Below, one piece after another: positions 35,250 through 44,781 of a stretch of DNA of 64,000 nt (position 1 is its first letter; every line of letters begins with the position of its first letter). Location: positions 1 to 64,000 of the forward strand of contig JAILZS010000005.1 of assembly GCA_023512375.1 (NCBI GenBank). The letters are read 5' to 3'. Position numbers and translations under genes: made by a program. The stretch comes from Bacillota bacterium. GTDB lineage: Bacteria; Bacillota; Sulfobacillia; JAJZYS01; JAILZS01. The notes beneath the pieces were generated by a model. The model had not been told where the DNA came from. It saw only the letters and a program-made list of their open reading frames with translations, and ran no database searches.

Positions 35250-36009
35250 CGGAGCCGGCGGCCGGGGTGGGGTGGGCGCGCCCCGCCGCCACCAGCTCGT
35301 CCAAGGTGAGCATCTCGTACCCCCGCGCCCGCAGGGCGGGGAGGAGCTGGCGCGTGGCCTCCACGGTCTGGCTGCGGTCGGCGCCGCCGTCGTGCATGAG
35401 GACGATGTCCCCCGGGCGGAGCCGGCCGAGTACGCGCCGGACGATGGCGCCGCTGCCCGGATTCGTCCAGTCGCGGGTGTCGGTCGACCACAGGACGACC
35501 CGCTCTCCCAGGTCGTGGGCGACGCGCCGCACGCGAGGGCTGAGCGCCCCGTAGGGGGGGCGCAGCCAGTGCGGCCGCCGCCCGACGGTGCGCTCGACCG
35601 CGTCCGCGCCGCCCGCGACCGCCCGGCGCAAGGCCGCCTCTCCCAGGCCGGGGAGGTGGAGGTGGCGGTCGGCGTGGTTTTCGATCTCCATGCCCGCGCG
35701 CGCCGCCGCCCGCACCACCTCCGGGTGGCGGGCCACCTCCTCGCCCAGGACGAAGAACGTGGCGTGGGCGCCGTTCGCCTTGAGGAGGGCGACGATGGCC
35801 TCGGTGCCACCCGGGCCGGCGCGGGGGCCGTCGTCGTATGTGAGGGCGACGGCCGGGCGGGAGGTGGCGACGCGGTACAAGGCGGGGGGGACGGCGGCGC
35901 CCGTGCCGGCCGTGCGGGGAGCGCCGCGGGCGCAGGCCGTACCCAGGGCGGTCACGGCGCATAGGGCCAGAGCCGCCGTCGCCGCCCACCGTCTCGCCCC
36001 CGTGTGCAC
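35218..36009 (-). CDS. polysaccharide deacetylase (NodB domain), exported
   Basis: An extracytoplasmic deacetylase of the NodB/carbohydrate esterase 4 family. Visible motifs are VALTYDDGP with the catalytic and metal aspartates, the metal-binding histidines in ENHADRHLH, RPPYGALSPRVR, WSTDTRDWTNPG and IVLMHDGG. An N-terminal hydrophobic stretch after two arginines looks like a signal peptide ending near a cysteine in GTACARG. It probably acts on peptidoglycan or another wall polymer. I chose the GTG at 36009, which leaves a normal signal peptide; an upstream GTG at 36072 is possible. Confidence 0.9.
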   Translation of the reverse strand: MHTGARRWAATAALALCAVTALGTACARGAPRTAGTGAAVPPALYRVATSRPAVALTYDDGPRAGPGGTEAIVALLKANGAHATFFVLGEEVARHPEVVRAAARAGMEIENHADRHLHLPGLGEAALRRAVAGGADAVERTVGRRPHWLRPPYGALSPRVRRVAHDLGERVVLWSTDTRDWTNPGSGAIVRRVLGRLRPGDIVLMHDGGADRSQTVEATRQLLPALRARGYEMLTLDELVAAGRAHPTPAAGSATGAAPRPRR

Positions 36010-36165
36010 CCTCGCCGTCGCCGCCACCTCCCGCCCGACCTTCGGCCGCCGCTGGCGGCCTACGGTAGCCACGGTGTCCTGCGACGGCCGCCGGCATGCG
36101 CGGCAGCTGGTCCGCCCTGGGCTACAATCGAGTCGACGTCAACGCGTTCGAGGAGGCGGGTCGGG

Positions 36166-37587
<1,422 letters not shown>

Positions 37588-37660
37588 GCGGGTACGGGAA
37601 GCGTCCGTCCGCCGCTTATGACAAGCCGGCGTGGGGCAACCTAGCGCCGGGGGTGATGGC

Positions 37661-37942
37661 ATGGCAGGAGGGCGCTTCGACCGCGACCGCTTCGCCTACG
37701 AGCTGGCGCAGGAACTGGGGGTGGACTACGCCCCCGTGCCGGAGGACCGCCCGCCCGACTCGGCGGTGCGGGAGGTGCAGGACGACATCCAGGCCACCAT
37801 GGAGGTGGGCCCCCGTGCCCCCGTGGGCCGGGCCGGCGTGACGGCGGGGGCGGCGAGCGGGCTCGCCGCCGTCAACCGGGCGCGGCGCACGCCCACGCGC
37901 CTGACGGCGAGGGCGGACAGCGAAGACGACGACCGGCGCTAG
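37661..37942 (+). CDS. small protein resembling alpha/beta-type small acid-soluble spore protein
   Basis: A 93-residue protein. RDRFAYELAQELGVDYAP matches the first conserved helix of alpha/beta-type SASPs (KYEVAQELGV), which coat spore DNA. The second SASP motif (around GSVGGxMVxxMI) is replaced by PVGRAGVTAGAASGLAAVNRA, which has the glycine pattern but is divergent. It would imply sporulation. It lies after the fumarase gene and before a bidirectional terminator. The assignment rests mostly on one motif. Confidence 0.5.
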   Translation: MAGGRFDRDRFAYELAQELGVDYAPVPEDRPPDSAVREVQDDIQATMEVGPRAPVGRAGVTAGAASGLAAVNRARRTPTRLTARADSEDDDRR

Positions 37943-37955
37943 GGCGCCATCTTGC

Positions 37956-37979
37956 GGCCCGGGCGGTATCGCCCGGGCC
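37956..37979. terminator. bidirectional terminator hairpin
   Basis: A perfect 10-bp stem (GGCCCGGGCG with CGCCCGGGCC) and a GTAT loop lie between the convergent SASP-like gene and csaA-like gene. TT follows on the plus strand. Confidence 0.6.
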
Positions 37980-37995
37980 TTGGCGCGGCGCGGGC

Positions 37996-38358
37996 CTAGG
38001 CGATGCGGGTGCCGTCGGGCACCTTGCAGTCGGGGTGCAGGAGGACGACGTCGCCCTCCTCCGGCATGGCCCCCAAGACCAACACCTCCGAGCGCACGCC
38101 GGCGATGCGGCGGGGTGGGAAGTTGAGCACCGCCACCACCTGCCGGCCCACCAGCTCGTCGGGGCGGTAGCGCCGGGTGAGCTGGGCGCTCGAAGTGCGC
38201 ATCCCCAACGGGCCGAAGTCGATCTCCAGCACGTAGGCCGGCTTGCGCGCCCCCTCGTTGGGGCGGGCCGACCGCACCGTGCCGACGCGCAGGTCGTAGG
38301 CGAAGAACCCCTCCACCTCGCGGGTGGGGAGGACGGGGGCGTCGGGCCTGAGGTCCAT
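37996..38358 (-). CDS. csaA: tRNA-binding protein (CsaA-like)
   Basis: A 120-residue OB-fold protein of the tRNA-binding (EMAP/Trbp111/CsaA) family, similar to the C-terminal domain of methionyl-tRNA synthetase. Typical segments are FFAYDLRVGTV, KPAYVLEIDFGPLGMRTSSAQLT, LVGRQVVAVLNFPPRRIAGVRSEVLVLGA and the end VPDGTRIA. CsaA binds tRNA and has been proposed as a chaperone. The ATG at 38358 is preceded by AGGAGGGAAG. Confidence 0.92.
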   Translation of the reverse strand: MDLRPDAPVLPTREVEGFFAYDLRVGTVRSARPNEGARKPAYVLEIDFGPLGMRTSSAQLTRRYRPDELVGRQVVAVLNFPPRRIAGVRSEVLVLGAMPEEGDVVLLHPDCKVPDGTRIA

Positions 38359-38466
38359 CGTTCGAGGCTTCCCTCCTGTGTCGGGGGAGGGCGACCGGGG
38401 GCGCCCCCTCCCCAGCGTTCTACCGCAGGCGTACGGGCCATACGGTGGGGACGAGGGGGTGGGATC

Positions 38467-39147
38467 GTGCGGGCGCAGACCATCGGCTGGAACCGGTCTT
38501 CCCCCGCCACGCCGCCGCCCCCGGCCGAGCCGCAGGGGCCCTGGGCCGGACGCCTCATCGGCGTGCTCCTCCTGGTCCTCGCCCTGGCCGCCCTCTACCA
38601 CGGCACGGCCGGGCAGGCGGTGTGGCGTGAGCTGACCGGCTACGTGGCGGGCGGGCAGGCCTTGGGGACGGGGCGGACGCAGGCGCGCCCGGCGGCCGCC
38701 ACGGTGGCCGTGCCCGAGAGCGACATCCTGGCGGCGGCCGCGGGCGACGTGGCGGCCGCCGGCGGAGAGGTGGAGCGCGGCCAGTGGCGCGCCGCCGCCG
38801 CCACGCTCGGGCGACTGGAGAACGAGTGGCTGCGCCTGTCCGGCATGCTGGCCGTGGACCGCATCCCGGTCCTCGACATCAACAACTTCACCGCCCTGCT
38901 CACCGACACGCAGGCCCGCGTGGCCGCCCGCGACGCCGCCCGGGCCCGCCTGGACATGAACCGCCTGGCGAGCGAGTTCGACGTCCTGGCCCTGGACTTC
39001 GTGGGCACGCAGTCGCCCACCTTCGTCGAGCTCCGGGACCTGTCCGACGACCTGAGCGGAGGCGTGCGGGCGCGCGACTGGTCCCGCGTCTCGGCCGACG
39101 CCCAGGCCCTGGCCACCCTGGTGCAGCAGATCGAGCAGGGGTACTGA
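38467..39147 (+). CDS. single-pass membrane protein, DUF4363-like
   Basis: A 226-residue protein with one hydrophobic helix at about residues 29-46, then an external helical domain. LENEWLRLSGMLAVDRIPVLDINNFTALLTDTQARV resembles DUF4363 proteins of Firmicutes, which share this layout; the family assignment is from memory. The function is unknown. It starts with GTG. Confidence 0.6.
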   Translation: MRAQTIGWNRSSPATPPPPAEPQGPWAGRLIGVLLLVLALAALYHGTAGQAVWRELTGYVAGGQALGTGRTQARPAAATVAVPESDILAAAAGDVAAAGGEVERGQWRAAAATLGRLENEWLRLSGMLAVDRIPVLDINNFTALLTDTQARVAARDAARARLDMNRLASEFDVLALDFVGTQSPTFVELRDLSDDLSGGVRARDWSRVSADAQALATLVQQIEQGY

Positions 39148-39163
39148 TCTCCTCCCTCTCGCC

Positions 39164-39192
39164 TTCCGTCCCAGAGCGCGAACCGGTACACT
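39164..39192 (+). promoter_or_regulatory. possible promoter of ychF
   Basis: A -10-like TACACT (39187-39192) and a weak -35-like TTCCGT (39164-39169) are spaced by 17 bp, ending 37 bp upstream of the ychF start. Confidence 0.4.
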
Positions 39193-39229
39193 GCGGAAGG
39201 ACGAGGCAGCGGAGGAGAAGGGGAGGTCC

Positions 39230-40315
39230 GTGCTCACGGCGGCCCTGGTGGGGCTCCCGCTCAGCGGGCGCTCCACAGTGTTGAATTTGCTCACCGGCGC
39301 GGGCGTTGAGGTGCGCGCCTTCGCCACGGGCCGGGCGGAGACCGAGCGCGGCGTGGCGAATGTGCCCGACCGGCGCCTGACCTACCTGGCCGACATGTAC
39401 CACCCGCGCAAGGTCACCCCCGCCCAGCTCGAGGTCGTCGAGGTGCCCGGCCTGGTGCGCGGCTCGAGCGAGGGGGCGGGGGTGGGCAACCGCTTTCTGG
39501 CGGAGATCCGGACCGTGGACGCGGTGGTGCACGTCCTTCGCGCCTTCACGGATGCGCGGGTGCCGCACCCCGAGGGGCGCATCGACCCCCTGGCGGACCT
39601 GGAGACGGTGGAGCTGGAGCTGCTCATGTCCGACCTGGGGGTGCTCGAACGGCGCCTGGAGCGCCTGACCACCGGCAAGCGCAAGGCGGCCGACGAGGCG
39701 GAGCGCCGCCTTCTCGAGCGGTGCGTGGCCGCCCTGGGCGAGGGGCGCTCCGTGCGCTCCCTCGACCTGGGTGCGGAGGAGCGCTCCCTCCTGGCGGGGT
39801 TCGGCCTTCTCACCGAGAAGCCCGCGGTGTGGCTGCTCAACGTGGACGAGGGGCAGCTTACGGGCGACGACCCGGTGCGCCGGCGGGTGCAGGAGGCGGC
39901 GGCGCGGGCAGGCGTCCCGCTCGTCGTCCTGAGCGCCAAGATCGAATCCGAGATCGCCCAGCTTGGGCCGGAGGAGCGCGCCCTCTTCCTGTCCGACCTG
40001 GGGGTGGAGGAAAGCGGCATCGACCGCCTGGCCCGCGCCGCCTACAGCGCGCTGGGCCTCATCTCGTTCCTCACCGCCGGGCCGGACGAGGTGCGGGCGT
40101 GGACGATCCGGCGCGGCGCCACCGCCCAGGAGGCGGCCGGGCGCATCCACTCCGACATCGCCCGAGGCTTCATCCGCGCCGAGGTGGTGGCGTTCGAGGA
40201 CCTCAGGGCGGCCGGCAGCATGGCCCGGGCGCGGGAGCTGGGGCGGGTGCGCCTCGAGGGCAAGGAGTACGTGATGGCCGACGGGGACGTGGTGAACTTC
40301 CGCTTCCACGTCTGA
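39230..40315 (+). CDS. ychF: YchF/Obg-family GTPase-like protein with altered P-loop
   Basis: A 361-residue protein of the YchF family: an Obg-type G domain with GLVRGSSEGAGVGNRFLAEIR and NVDE, a coiled-coil insertion, and a C-terminal TGS-type domain (TAGPDEVRAWTIRRGATAQEAAGRIHSDI...VMADGDVVNFRF). YchF prefers ATP and acts in translation and stress. The P-loop here is GLPLSGRST where the family has GLPNVGKST, so the invariant lysine is arginine and nucleotide hydrolysis may be changed. The start is GTG. It may be a paralogue of a canonical YchF encoded elsewhere. Confidence 0.88.
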   Translation: MLTAALVGLPLSGRSTVLNLLTGAGVEVRAFATGRAETERGVANVPDRRLTYLADMYHPRKVTPAQLEVVEVPGLVRGSSEGAGVGNRFLAEIRTVDAVVHVLRAFTDARVPHPEGRIDPLADLETVELELLMSDLGVLERRLERLTTGKRKAADEAERRLLERCVAALGEGRSVRSLDLGAEERSLLAGFGLLTEKPAVWLLNVDEGQLTGDDPVRRRVQEAAARAGVPLVVLSAKIESEIAQLGPEERALFLSDLGVEESGIDRLARAAYSALGLISFLTAGPDEVRAWTIRRGATAQEAAGRIHSDIARGFIRAEVVAFEDLRAAGSMARARELGRVRLEGKEYVMADGDVVNFRFHV

Positions 40316-40340
40316 CCGCCTCCGGGGGCGGCGCCGGTGC

Positions 40341-41696
40341 ATGGGGGGAGAGGGCATGGAGACGGGAGAGGGCGCGAGGACGGCGCAGGGGGGCGTGGGG
40401 ACGGCGGGCCCCGGGCCGGCGTCGCTGGCGCTCATGGAGCGGGCGCAAAGGCGCATCCCGGGGGGCGTGAACTCGCCCGTGCGGGCGGCGCGGGCGGTGG
40501 GGGGACGGCCCCGCTTTTTGCGCTCCGGCCGGGGGGCGTACGCCGTGGACGCCGACGGGCGGGAGTACGTGGACTGGGCGATGTCCTACGGCCCGCTCAT
40601 CCTGGGCCATGCCCACCCCGCCGTGGTGGCGGCTGTCACGGAGGCGGCGCGGCACGGGACCACCTTCGGCGCCCCCACGGAGGCGGAGGTGCGCCTGGCG
40701 GAGACGATCTGCGAGCGCGTCCCGAGCGTCGAGCGCGTCCGGCTCACCTCCAGCGGCACCGAGGCGACGATGAGCGCCCTGCGCCTGGCGCGGGCGTTCA
40801 CCGGCCGGGACGACGTGATCAAGTTCGCCGGCGGCTACCACGGCCACGCCGACGCCTTCCTGGTGGAGGCGGGGTCCGGCGTTCTGAGCACGGGCATCCC
40901 AGGCTCCGCGGGGGTGCCGGAGGACACGGTGCGGCACACGGTGGTGGTGCCGTACAACGACCTTGCGGCTGTCGAGGAGGCGCTTCGGCAGCGCCCTGCG
41001 GCGGCCGTGTTCGTGGAACCGGTGGCCGGCAACATGGGCGTGGTGGCGCCGCTGCCGGGTTTCCTCCCCGGCCTTCGCGCCCTGTGCGACCGCTACGGGG
41101 CGCTGCTCGTGTTCGACGAGGTGATCACGGGCTTCCGCGTGGCCCGCGGCGGGGCGCAGGAGCGCTACGGCGTGCGCCCCGACCTCACGACCATGGGGAA
41201 GATCGTGGGTGGAGGCATGCCCGTGGGGGCGTTCGGCGGCCGGGCCGACATCCTCTCCCTTCTGGCGCCCGAGGGCACGGTCTTTCAGGCCGGGACGCTG
41301 TCGGGCAACCCCCTGGCCATGGCGGCCGGCCTCGCCACGTTGGGGGAGCTCGATCGTCCGGGGACGTACGAGGGGCTGGAGCGCACCGCGGCCGCCCTCG
41401 CCCAGGGCCTGGAGGAGGCGGCGCGGGAGGCGGGGGTTGCGCTGTACGTGGCCCGGGTGGGATCCATGCTCACCCCGTTCTTCCGCGCCGGTTCGGTGAC
41501 GAACCTGGACGACGTGCGCGCCTCCGACACCGCCGCCTACGCCCGCTTCTACCACGCCATGGCCGACCGGGGGGTGCTGCTGCCGCCTTCGCCCTTCGAG
41601 TGCCTGTTCGTGTCCACGGCGCACGGCGACGAGGAGGTCGAGCGCACGCTCGAGGCGGCGCGGCCGGCGATGCGCGCCGCCGCAGGCGGCGCCTGA
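40341..41696 (+). CDS. hemL: glutamate-1-semialdehyde 2,1-aminomutase
   Basis: A PLP enzyme that converts glutamate-1-semialdehyde to 5-aminolevulinate in the C5 haem and cobalamin pathway. The 451 residues contain RIPGGVNSPVRA, the PLP-phosphate region LTSSGTEATMSALRLAR, YHGHADAFLVEAGSG, the VFDEVITGFR aspartate and the Schiff-base lysine in MGKIVGGGMPVGAFGG. The N-terminus has about 30 extra low-complexity residues, so a later start is possible. It is 25 bp after ychF. Confidence 0.95.
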   Translation: MGGEGMETGEGARTAQGGVGTAGPGPASLALMERAQRRIPGGVNSPVRAARAVGGRPRFLRSGRGAYAVDADGREYVDWAMSYGPLILGHAHPAVVAAVTEAARHGTTFGAPTEAEVRLAETICERVPSVERVRLTSSGTEATMSALRLARAFTGRDDVIKFAGGYHGHADAFLVEAGSGVLSTGIPGSAGVPEDTVRHTVVVPYNDLAAVEEALRQRPAAAVFVEPVAGNMGVVAPLPGFLPGLRALCDRYGALLVFDEVITGFRVARGGAQERYGVRPDLTTMGKIVGGGMPVGAFGGRADILSLLAPEGTVFQAGTLSGNPLAMAAGLATLGELDRPGTYEGLERTAAALAQGLEEAAREAGVALYVARVGSMLTPFFRAGSVTNLDDVRASDTAAYARFYHAMADRGVLLPPSPFECLFVSTAHGDEEVERTLEAARPAMRAAAGGA

Positions 41697-41730
41697 ACGC
41701 GGCGCGGCCCCGCACACCGGCGTCCGTCGC

Positions 41731-41759
41731 TTGCGGCGATGTCGCGGCGCGCGTAGAAT
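41731..41759 (+). promoter_or_regulatory. SigA-type promoter of smpB (and probably ssrA)
   Basis: The -35 box TTGCGG (41731-41736) and -10 box TAGAAT (41754-41759) are spaced by 17 bp, 36 bp upstream of the smpB start. Only 27 bp separate smpB and the tmRNA, so this promoter may serve both. Confidence 0.6.
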
Positions 41760-41795
41760 TGCGTCTTGCGGCGGCGACGCCGCCGGGAGGGCGAC

Positions 41796-42266
41796 GTGGG
41801 GCGCGAGCAACGGACCGTGGCGGAAAACCGTCGGGCGCGCTTCGACTACGCCATCGTGGAGACGATGGAAGCCGGCCTGTGCCTGACGGGCAGCGAGGTG
41901 AAGTCGCTCCGGCTGGGGCGGGTGAACCTGCGCGACGCCCACGCATTGGTGCGGGGGGGCGAGGTGTTCCTCCTGAACGCCCACATCGCGCCGTACGAGC
42001 AGGCGAACCGGATGAATCACGACCCCACGCGCTCCCGCAAGCTCTTGCTGCACCGGCGCGAGATCGACCATCTGGAGGGACGCGTGCGCCAGCAGGGGCT
42101 CACCCTGGTGCCGTTGCGGGTGTACTTTACGCCCCGGGGCCTGGCCAAGGTGGAGATCGCCCTCGCACGCGGCAAGCGCCGATACGACAAGCGCCAGAGC
42201 ATGGCGGAGCGCGACGCCCAGCGCCAGATTGCGCGCGCCCTGCGACAGCGCCAGCGCGGCGGCTAG
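41796..42266 (+). CDS. smpB: SsrA-binding protein SmpB
   Basis: A 156-residue OB-fold protein that binds tmRNA and brings it to stalled ribosomes for trans-translation. NRRARFDYAIVETMEAGLCLTGSEVKSLRLGRVNLRDAHA is diagnostic, and the C-terminal tail with RGKRRYDKRQSMAERDAQR is intact. The GTG start has GGGAGGGCGAC upstream. It lies directly in front of the tmRNA gene it serves. Confidence 0.97.
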   Translation: MGREQRTVAENRRARFDYAIVETMEAGLCLTGSEVKSLRLGRVNLRDAHALVRGGEVFLLNAHIAPYEQANRMNHDPTRSRKLLLHRREIDHLEGRVRQQGLTLVPLRVYFTPRGLAKVEIALARGKRRYDKRQSMAERDAQRQIARALRQRQRGG

Positions 42267-42293
42267 GGGCGACGGCCGAGAGCGAAAAGGTTT

Positions 42294-42646
42294 GGGGGCG
42301 AGTCAGCTTCGACATCGGGCGATCCGGACGAGGACGCGAGCCGGGGGGCCGGGCCCCGTCAACAACACGGCGTTCCTTACCTGCCAACCGCAACAGCGAA
42401 CTGGCACTCGCGGCGTAACGCCGCGACGTCCCGGGACCCGCAGGCCCGCGGCGACCTGAGGACGTAACGTAGCGGGATGCCGCACGCGGATGCCCGGCCG
42501 CGGGCGAAAGACGCATCCGGGCTGGGAAGGCGGACGACCCCGTCCTCGGGGGCGCCGCGGACGACAAGCGTACGAGGACTACGCTCGTAGGGGATTCGTC
42601 GGGATGCCCGGTGGACCGGGGGGGCAGTTCCCCCGCGCCTCCACCA
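42294..42646 (+). ncRNA. ssrA: transfer-messenger RNA (tmRNA)
   Basis: A 353-nt tmRNA directly after smpB. The 5' end GGGGGCG pairs with CGCCTCC near the 3' end to form the acceptor stem (one G-U pair), followed by ACCA with CCA encoded. The 5' part has the TTCGAC motif of the tRNA-like D region. The tag reading frame ends in GCACTCGCGGCGTAA and reads ANRNSELALAA, ending LAA as proteolysis tags do. The T arm just before the acceptor stem is odd: a run of seven Gs, then CAGTTCCCCC, instead of a normal TTCGANT loop. Confidence 0.93.
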
Positions 42647-42678
42647 ATGTTCTTCGCACGATGGGGACGGGGGATGGC

Positions 42679-43332
42679 ATGGCGATCGCCGACGGGCCCG
42701 GGCAGCGCCTACCGCTGTTGGTGGTGGCCACGACCAACCCGGGGAAGCGGGCGGAGTTTGCCCGCCTGTTGGCGTCGCTGCCGTGGAAGGTGGCGGACCT
42801 CTCCCTCGCCGGCGACGGCTACGTGCCCCCGCCGGAGGACGGCGAGACCTACGCGGACAACGCGCGCACGAAGGCGCTTGCGGCAGCTCGGGCCAGCGGC
42901 CGGGTGGCGCTGGCGGACGACTCCGGCCTGGAGGTCGAGGCGCTTGACGGGGCGCCCGGCGTCCACTCGGCGCGCTATGGGGGCGAGGGGCTGGATGACG
43001 GTGGGCGGGTGCGGCGGCTGTTGGAGGCGCTGTCCGGCGTACCGGCGTCCCGGCGGGGAGCCGCCTTCGTCGCCCACCTCACTGTGGCCTCGCCGGACGG
43101 GCGGGTGCTGGCGGAGGTCGAGGTTGCCGTGGGCGGACGGATCGCGTTTGCCCCGCGCGGACACGGCGGCTTCGGTTACGACCCCGTGTTCGAGCCCCTG
43201 GGCATGGGGTGCACGATGGCGGAACTGGCGCCCGCGGCCAAGGACCTGTTCAGCCACCGGGGGCGGGCGACGCAGCTTCTCCTGCCCGCCCTCCGGCGTC
43301 TGGCGCTGGATGTTCGGGCCGCATCGGCCTAG
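42679..43332 (+). CDS. rdgB: XTP/dITP pyrophosphatase (RdgB/HAM1)
   Basis: Removes non-canonical purine nucleotides (dITP, XTP) by hydrolysis to the monophosphate. About 217 residues with VVATTNPGKRAEFARLL, ETYADNARTKALAAA, ALADDSGLEVEALDGAPGVHSARYGG and GHGGFGYDPVFEPLG. The ATG at 42679 has a GGGGACGGGGG stretch upstream; the ATG at 42661 is in frame and possible. The gene ends 16 bp before tRNA-Pro. Confidence 0.95.
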   Translation: MAIADGPGQRLPLLVVATTNPGKRAEFARLLASLPWKVADLSLAGDGYVPPPEDGETYADNARTKALAAARASGRVALADDSGLEVEALDGAPGVHSARYGGEGLDDGGRVRRLLEALSGVPASRRGAAFVAHLTVASPDGRVLAEVEVAVGGRIAFAPRGHGGFGYDPVFEPLGMGCTMAELAPAAKDLFSHRGRATQLLLPALRRLALDVRAASA

Positions 43333-43335
43333 AAT
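43307..43335 (+). promoter_or_regulatory. possible promoter of tRNA-Pro
   Basis: TGGATG (43307-43312) and TAGAAT (43330-43335) are spaced by 17 bp inside the end of rdgB, 13 bp before the tRNA. The -10 box is good, the -35 box poor. Confidence 0.4.
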
Positions 43336-43348
43336 GGCGAAGGGTTTG

Positions 43349-43423
43349 CGGGGCGTGGCGCAGGGGTAGCGCACCAGCTTTGGGAGCTGGGGGTCGTGGG
43401 TTCGAATCCCACCGCCCCGACCA
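43349..43423 (+). tRNA. tRNA-Pro(TGG)
   Basis: A 75-nt cloverleaf including CCA. The acceptor stem CGGGGCG pairs with CGCCCCG, the anticodon stem is CCAGC/GCTGG with loop TTTGGGA (anticodon TGG, reads CCA), and the T loop is TTCGAAT. CCA is encoded. Confidence 0.97.
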
Positions 43424-43453
43424 TTTCCGAATCCTGAAGCGCGAAGACTTCCA

Positions 43454-43496
43454 GGGACCCGGCGTACCCAAGCGAGGTAACCGGGTCCCCGTTTTG
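43454..43496 (+). terminator. intrinsic terminator after tRNA-Pro
   Basis: A 9-bp stem GGGACCCGG/CCGGGTCCC with an inner TACC/GGTA pair is followed by CGTTTTGG. It starts 31 bases after the tRNA end. Confidence 0.7.
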
Positions 43497-43729
43497 GTGC
43501 CCATCTACGGCCCCGGGGCCAGTGCGTGCCCTCGCAGGTGCTGGCGACGGGTGAGCATCCACCCCCACGCCCGCTGCGCATGGCTCCCTGTGCGGTCGCC
43601 GTCACTTCCGCGCCACAGCGAGCGGGAGGGAGCGCGTGGGGGTGGACCGGGTGGTTCGCGACGTTCGGGGACTCCCCGGACGGGGGTCCACACTGGGGCC
43701 GTGCCGTGGGCGCCATCGCACCTGTGACG

Positions 43730-43960
43730 CGGTGTTCCACATCCTCGGCCTGACCAAGGAGATGCCGATGGCGAGGGTGGCAGAGAAGTGGGGGATAGGG
43801 CGCCACCGGGTCGAACGTGTCGCCGGCGTCTGGCGCCGCGGCATGCACGTGGATCTGCTGAGGGCTCAAGCCATCGACGAAGCGTCCGTCCGCAAGGGGC
43901 GCCGATCGGCGTCCATGGTCACCGGCCAGGCGACGCGTCAGGTGCCGGTTACGGCGCGGG
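43730..43960 (+). pseudogene. ISL3-family transposase fragment
   Basis: The reading frame contains GLTKEMPMARVAEKWGIGRHRVERVAGVW and AQAIDEASVRKGRRSASMVTG, which match the helix-turn-helix and the first catalytic aspartate region (GIDETSxRRGH) of ISL3-type transposases. The rest of the protein is missing on both sides. It is a relic beside tRNA-Pro, a common integration hotspot. The remaining sequence from 43497 to 43729 shows no gene. Confidence 0.7.
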
Positions 43961-43998
43961 GATGGGGAACGCAAAAATTGGATTGGAATCTGACTGAC

Positions 43999-44448
43999 TC
44001 ATCCATTCGGGCTGGGTGTGCCGACGGTTGAAACAGCCGACAGAGGCCGGCCAGGCATCGCCACCACGAGGTGGCGCCCTTTCGCAGCTGCCACAAGGCG
44101 CTCGTCATAGGCAACGAAGGCTTGAAGTTCTTGGCTCTCGAGAGCCAAGAGTTCCGCCGTGGCTAGATGAATGGCGTCCAAGCTGCGAAGGTTCGCATCG
44201 TCATATGCTGCTGCCATGGCCCGAATCCGCGCGTCGATTTCCATGCGATAGAGCCGGGCCATCACCCCAGGAACGTTGACGAGAGCAGTCGGATCGTACC
44301 GGCGGACGGCACGAGCTACCTCGACCTCCGCAAGGAAAGAGGAGACCAGGGGTGCTGAAGCCCTCTCCCGGAGCCATGCCAGGAGGCTGGGCGTTTCCCG
44401 CTCGAAACGAACGAGTTTGACAAGGGCCGACGAGTCGAGGTAGATCAT
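43999..44448 (-). CDS. vapC: PIN-domain ribonuclease toxin (VapC-like)
   Basis: A 149-residue PIN-domain protein, the toxin of a type II system that cleaves RNA. The metal-binding acids are visible: MIYLDSSALVKL (D5), the glutamate in FLAEVEVARAV, the aspartate in SLDAIHLATAE, and FVAYDERLVAAA. The ATG overlaps the stop of the antitoxin gene by 4 bp. The pair sits in a less GC-rich accessory patch between the ISL3 relic and the Ehr-like operon. Confidence 0.92.
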   Translation of the reverse strand: MIYLDSSALVKLVRFERETPSLLAWLRERASAPLVSSFLAEVEVARAVRRYDPTALVNVPGVMARLYRMEIDARIRAMAAAYDDANLRSLDAIHLATAELLALESQELQAFVAYDERLVAAAKGRHLVVAMPGRPLSAVSTVGTPSPNG

Positions 44449-44726
44449 GCACGCTCCTGTTCGCGGTCGCTCACCAGTAGGGCGGCAACGTCCCTTTCCG
44501 GGTGTGCGTTACGCGGAGGCGTGGGAAGGGGCCCTTCTGCCGTAGGGGCGATCGCCATACCCGTGGCGACCGCGCGATTCAGGTAGGATGAGCCGTGCGG
44601 AATGGGAATCAGGCGGGCGATGGGCCGCCCGTCGCGGGTGATGGTCACTGCCTGACCTTGGGCTACCCGGGCCAGGATGGCACTCGTATGCTGGTTGAGC
44701 TCACGCACAGGGATTTGTTGCTCCAT
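44445..44726 (-). CDS. antitoxin of the Phd/YefM family
   Basis: A 93-residue antitoxin. MEQQIPVRELNQHTSAILARVAQGQAVTITRDGRPIARLIPI is a textbook Phd/YefM N-terminus, which dimerises and binds DNA; the C-terminal tail should bind and block the PIN toxin. It is upstream of the toxin, with ATGA coupling. A perfect palindrome over the -10 region at 44785-44803 is the probable autoregulatory operator. Confidence 0.9.
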   Translation of the reverse strand: MEQQIPVRELNQHTSAILARVAQGQAVTITRDGRPIARLIPIPHGSSYLNRAVATGMAIAPTAEGPLPTPPRNAHPERDVAALLVSDREQERA

Positions 44727-44781
44727 CCGGGCCTCCAGCCAAGATGTCGGGGGTCGGTAGGTAGACGCCGTATCTGGCCTC

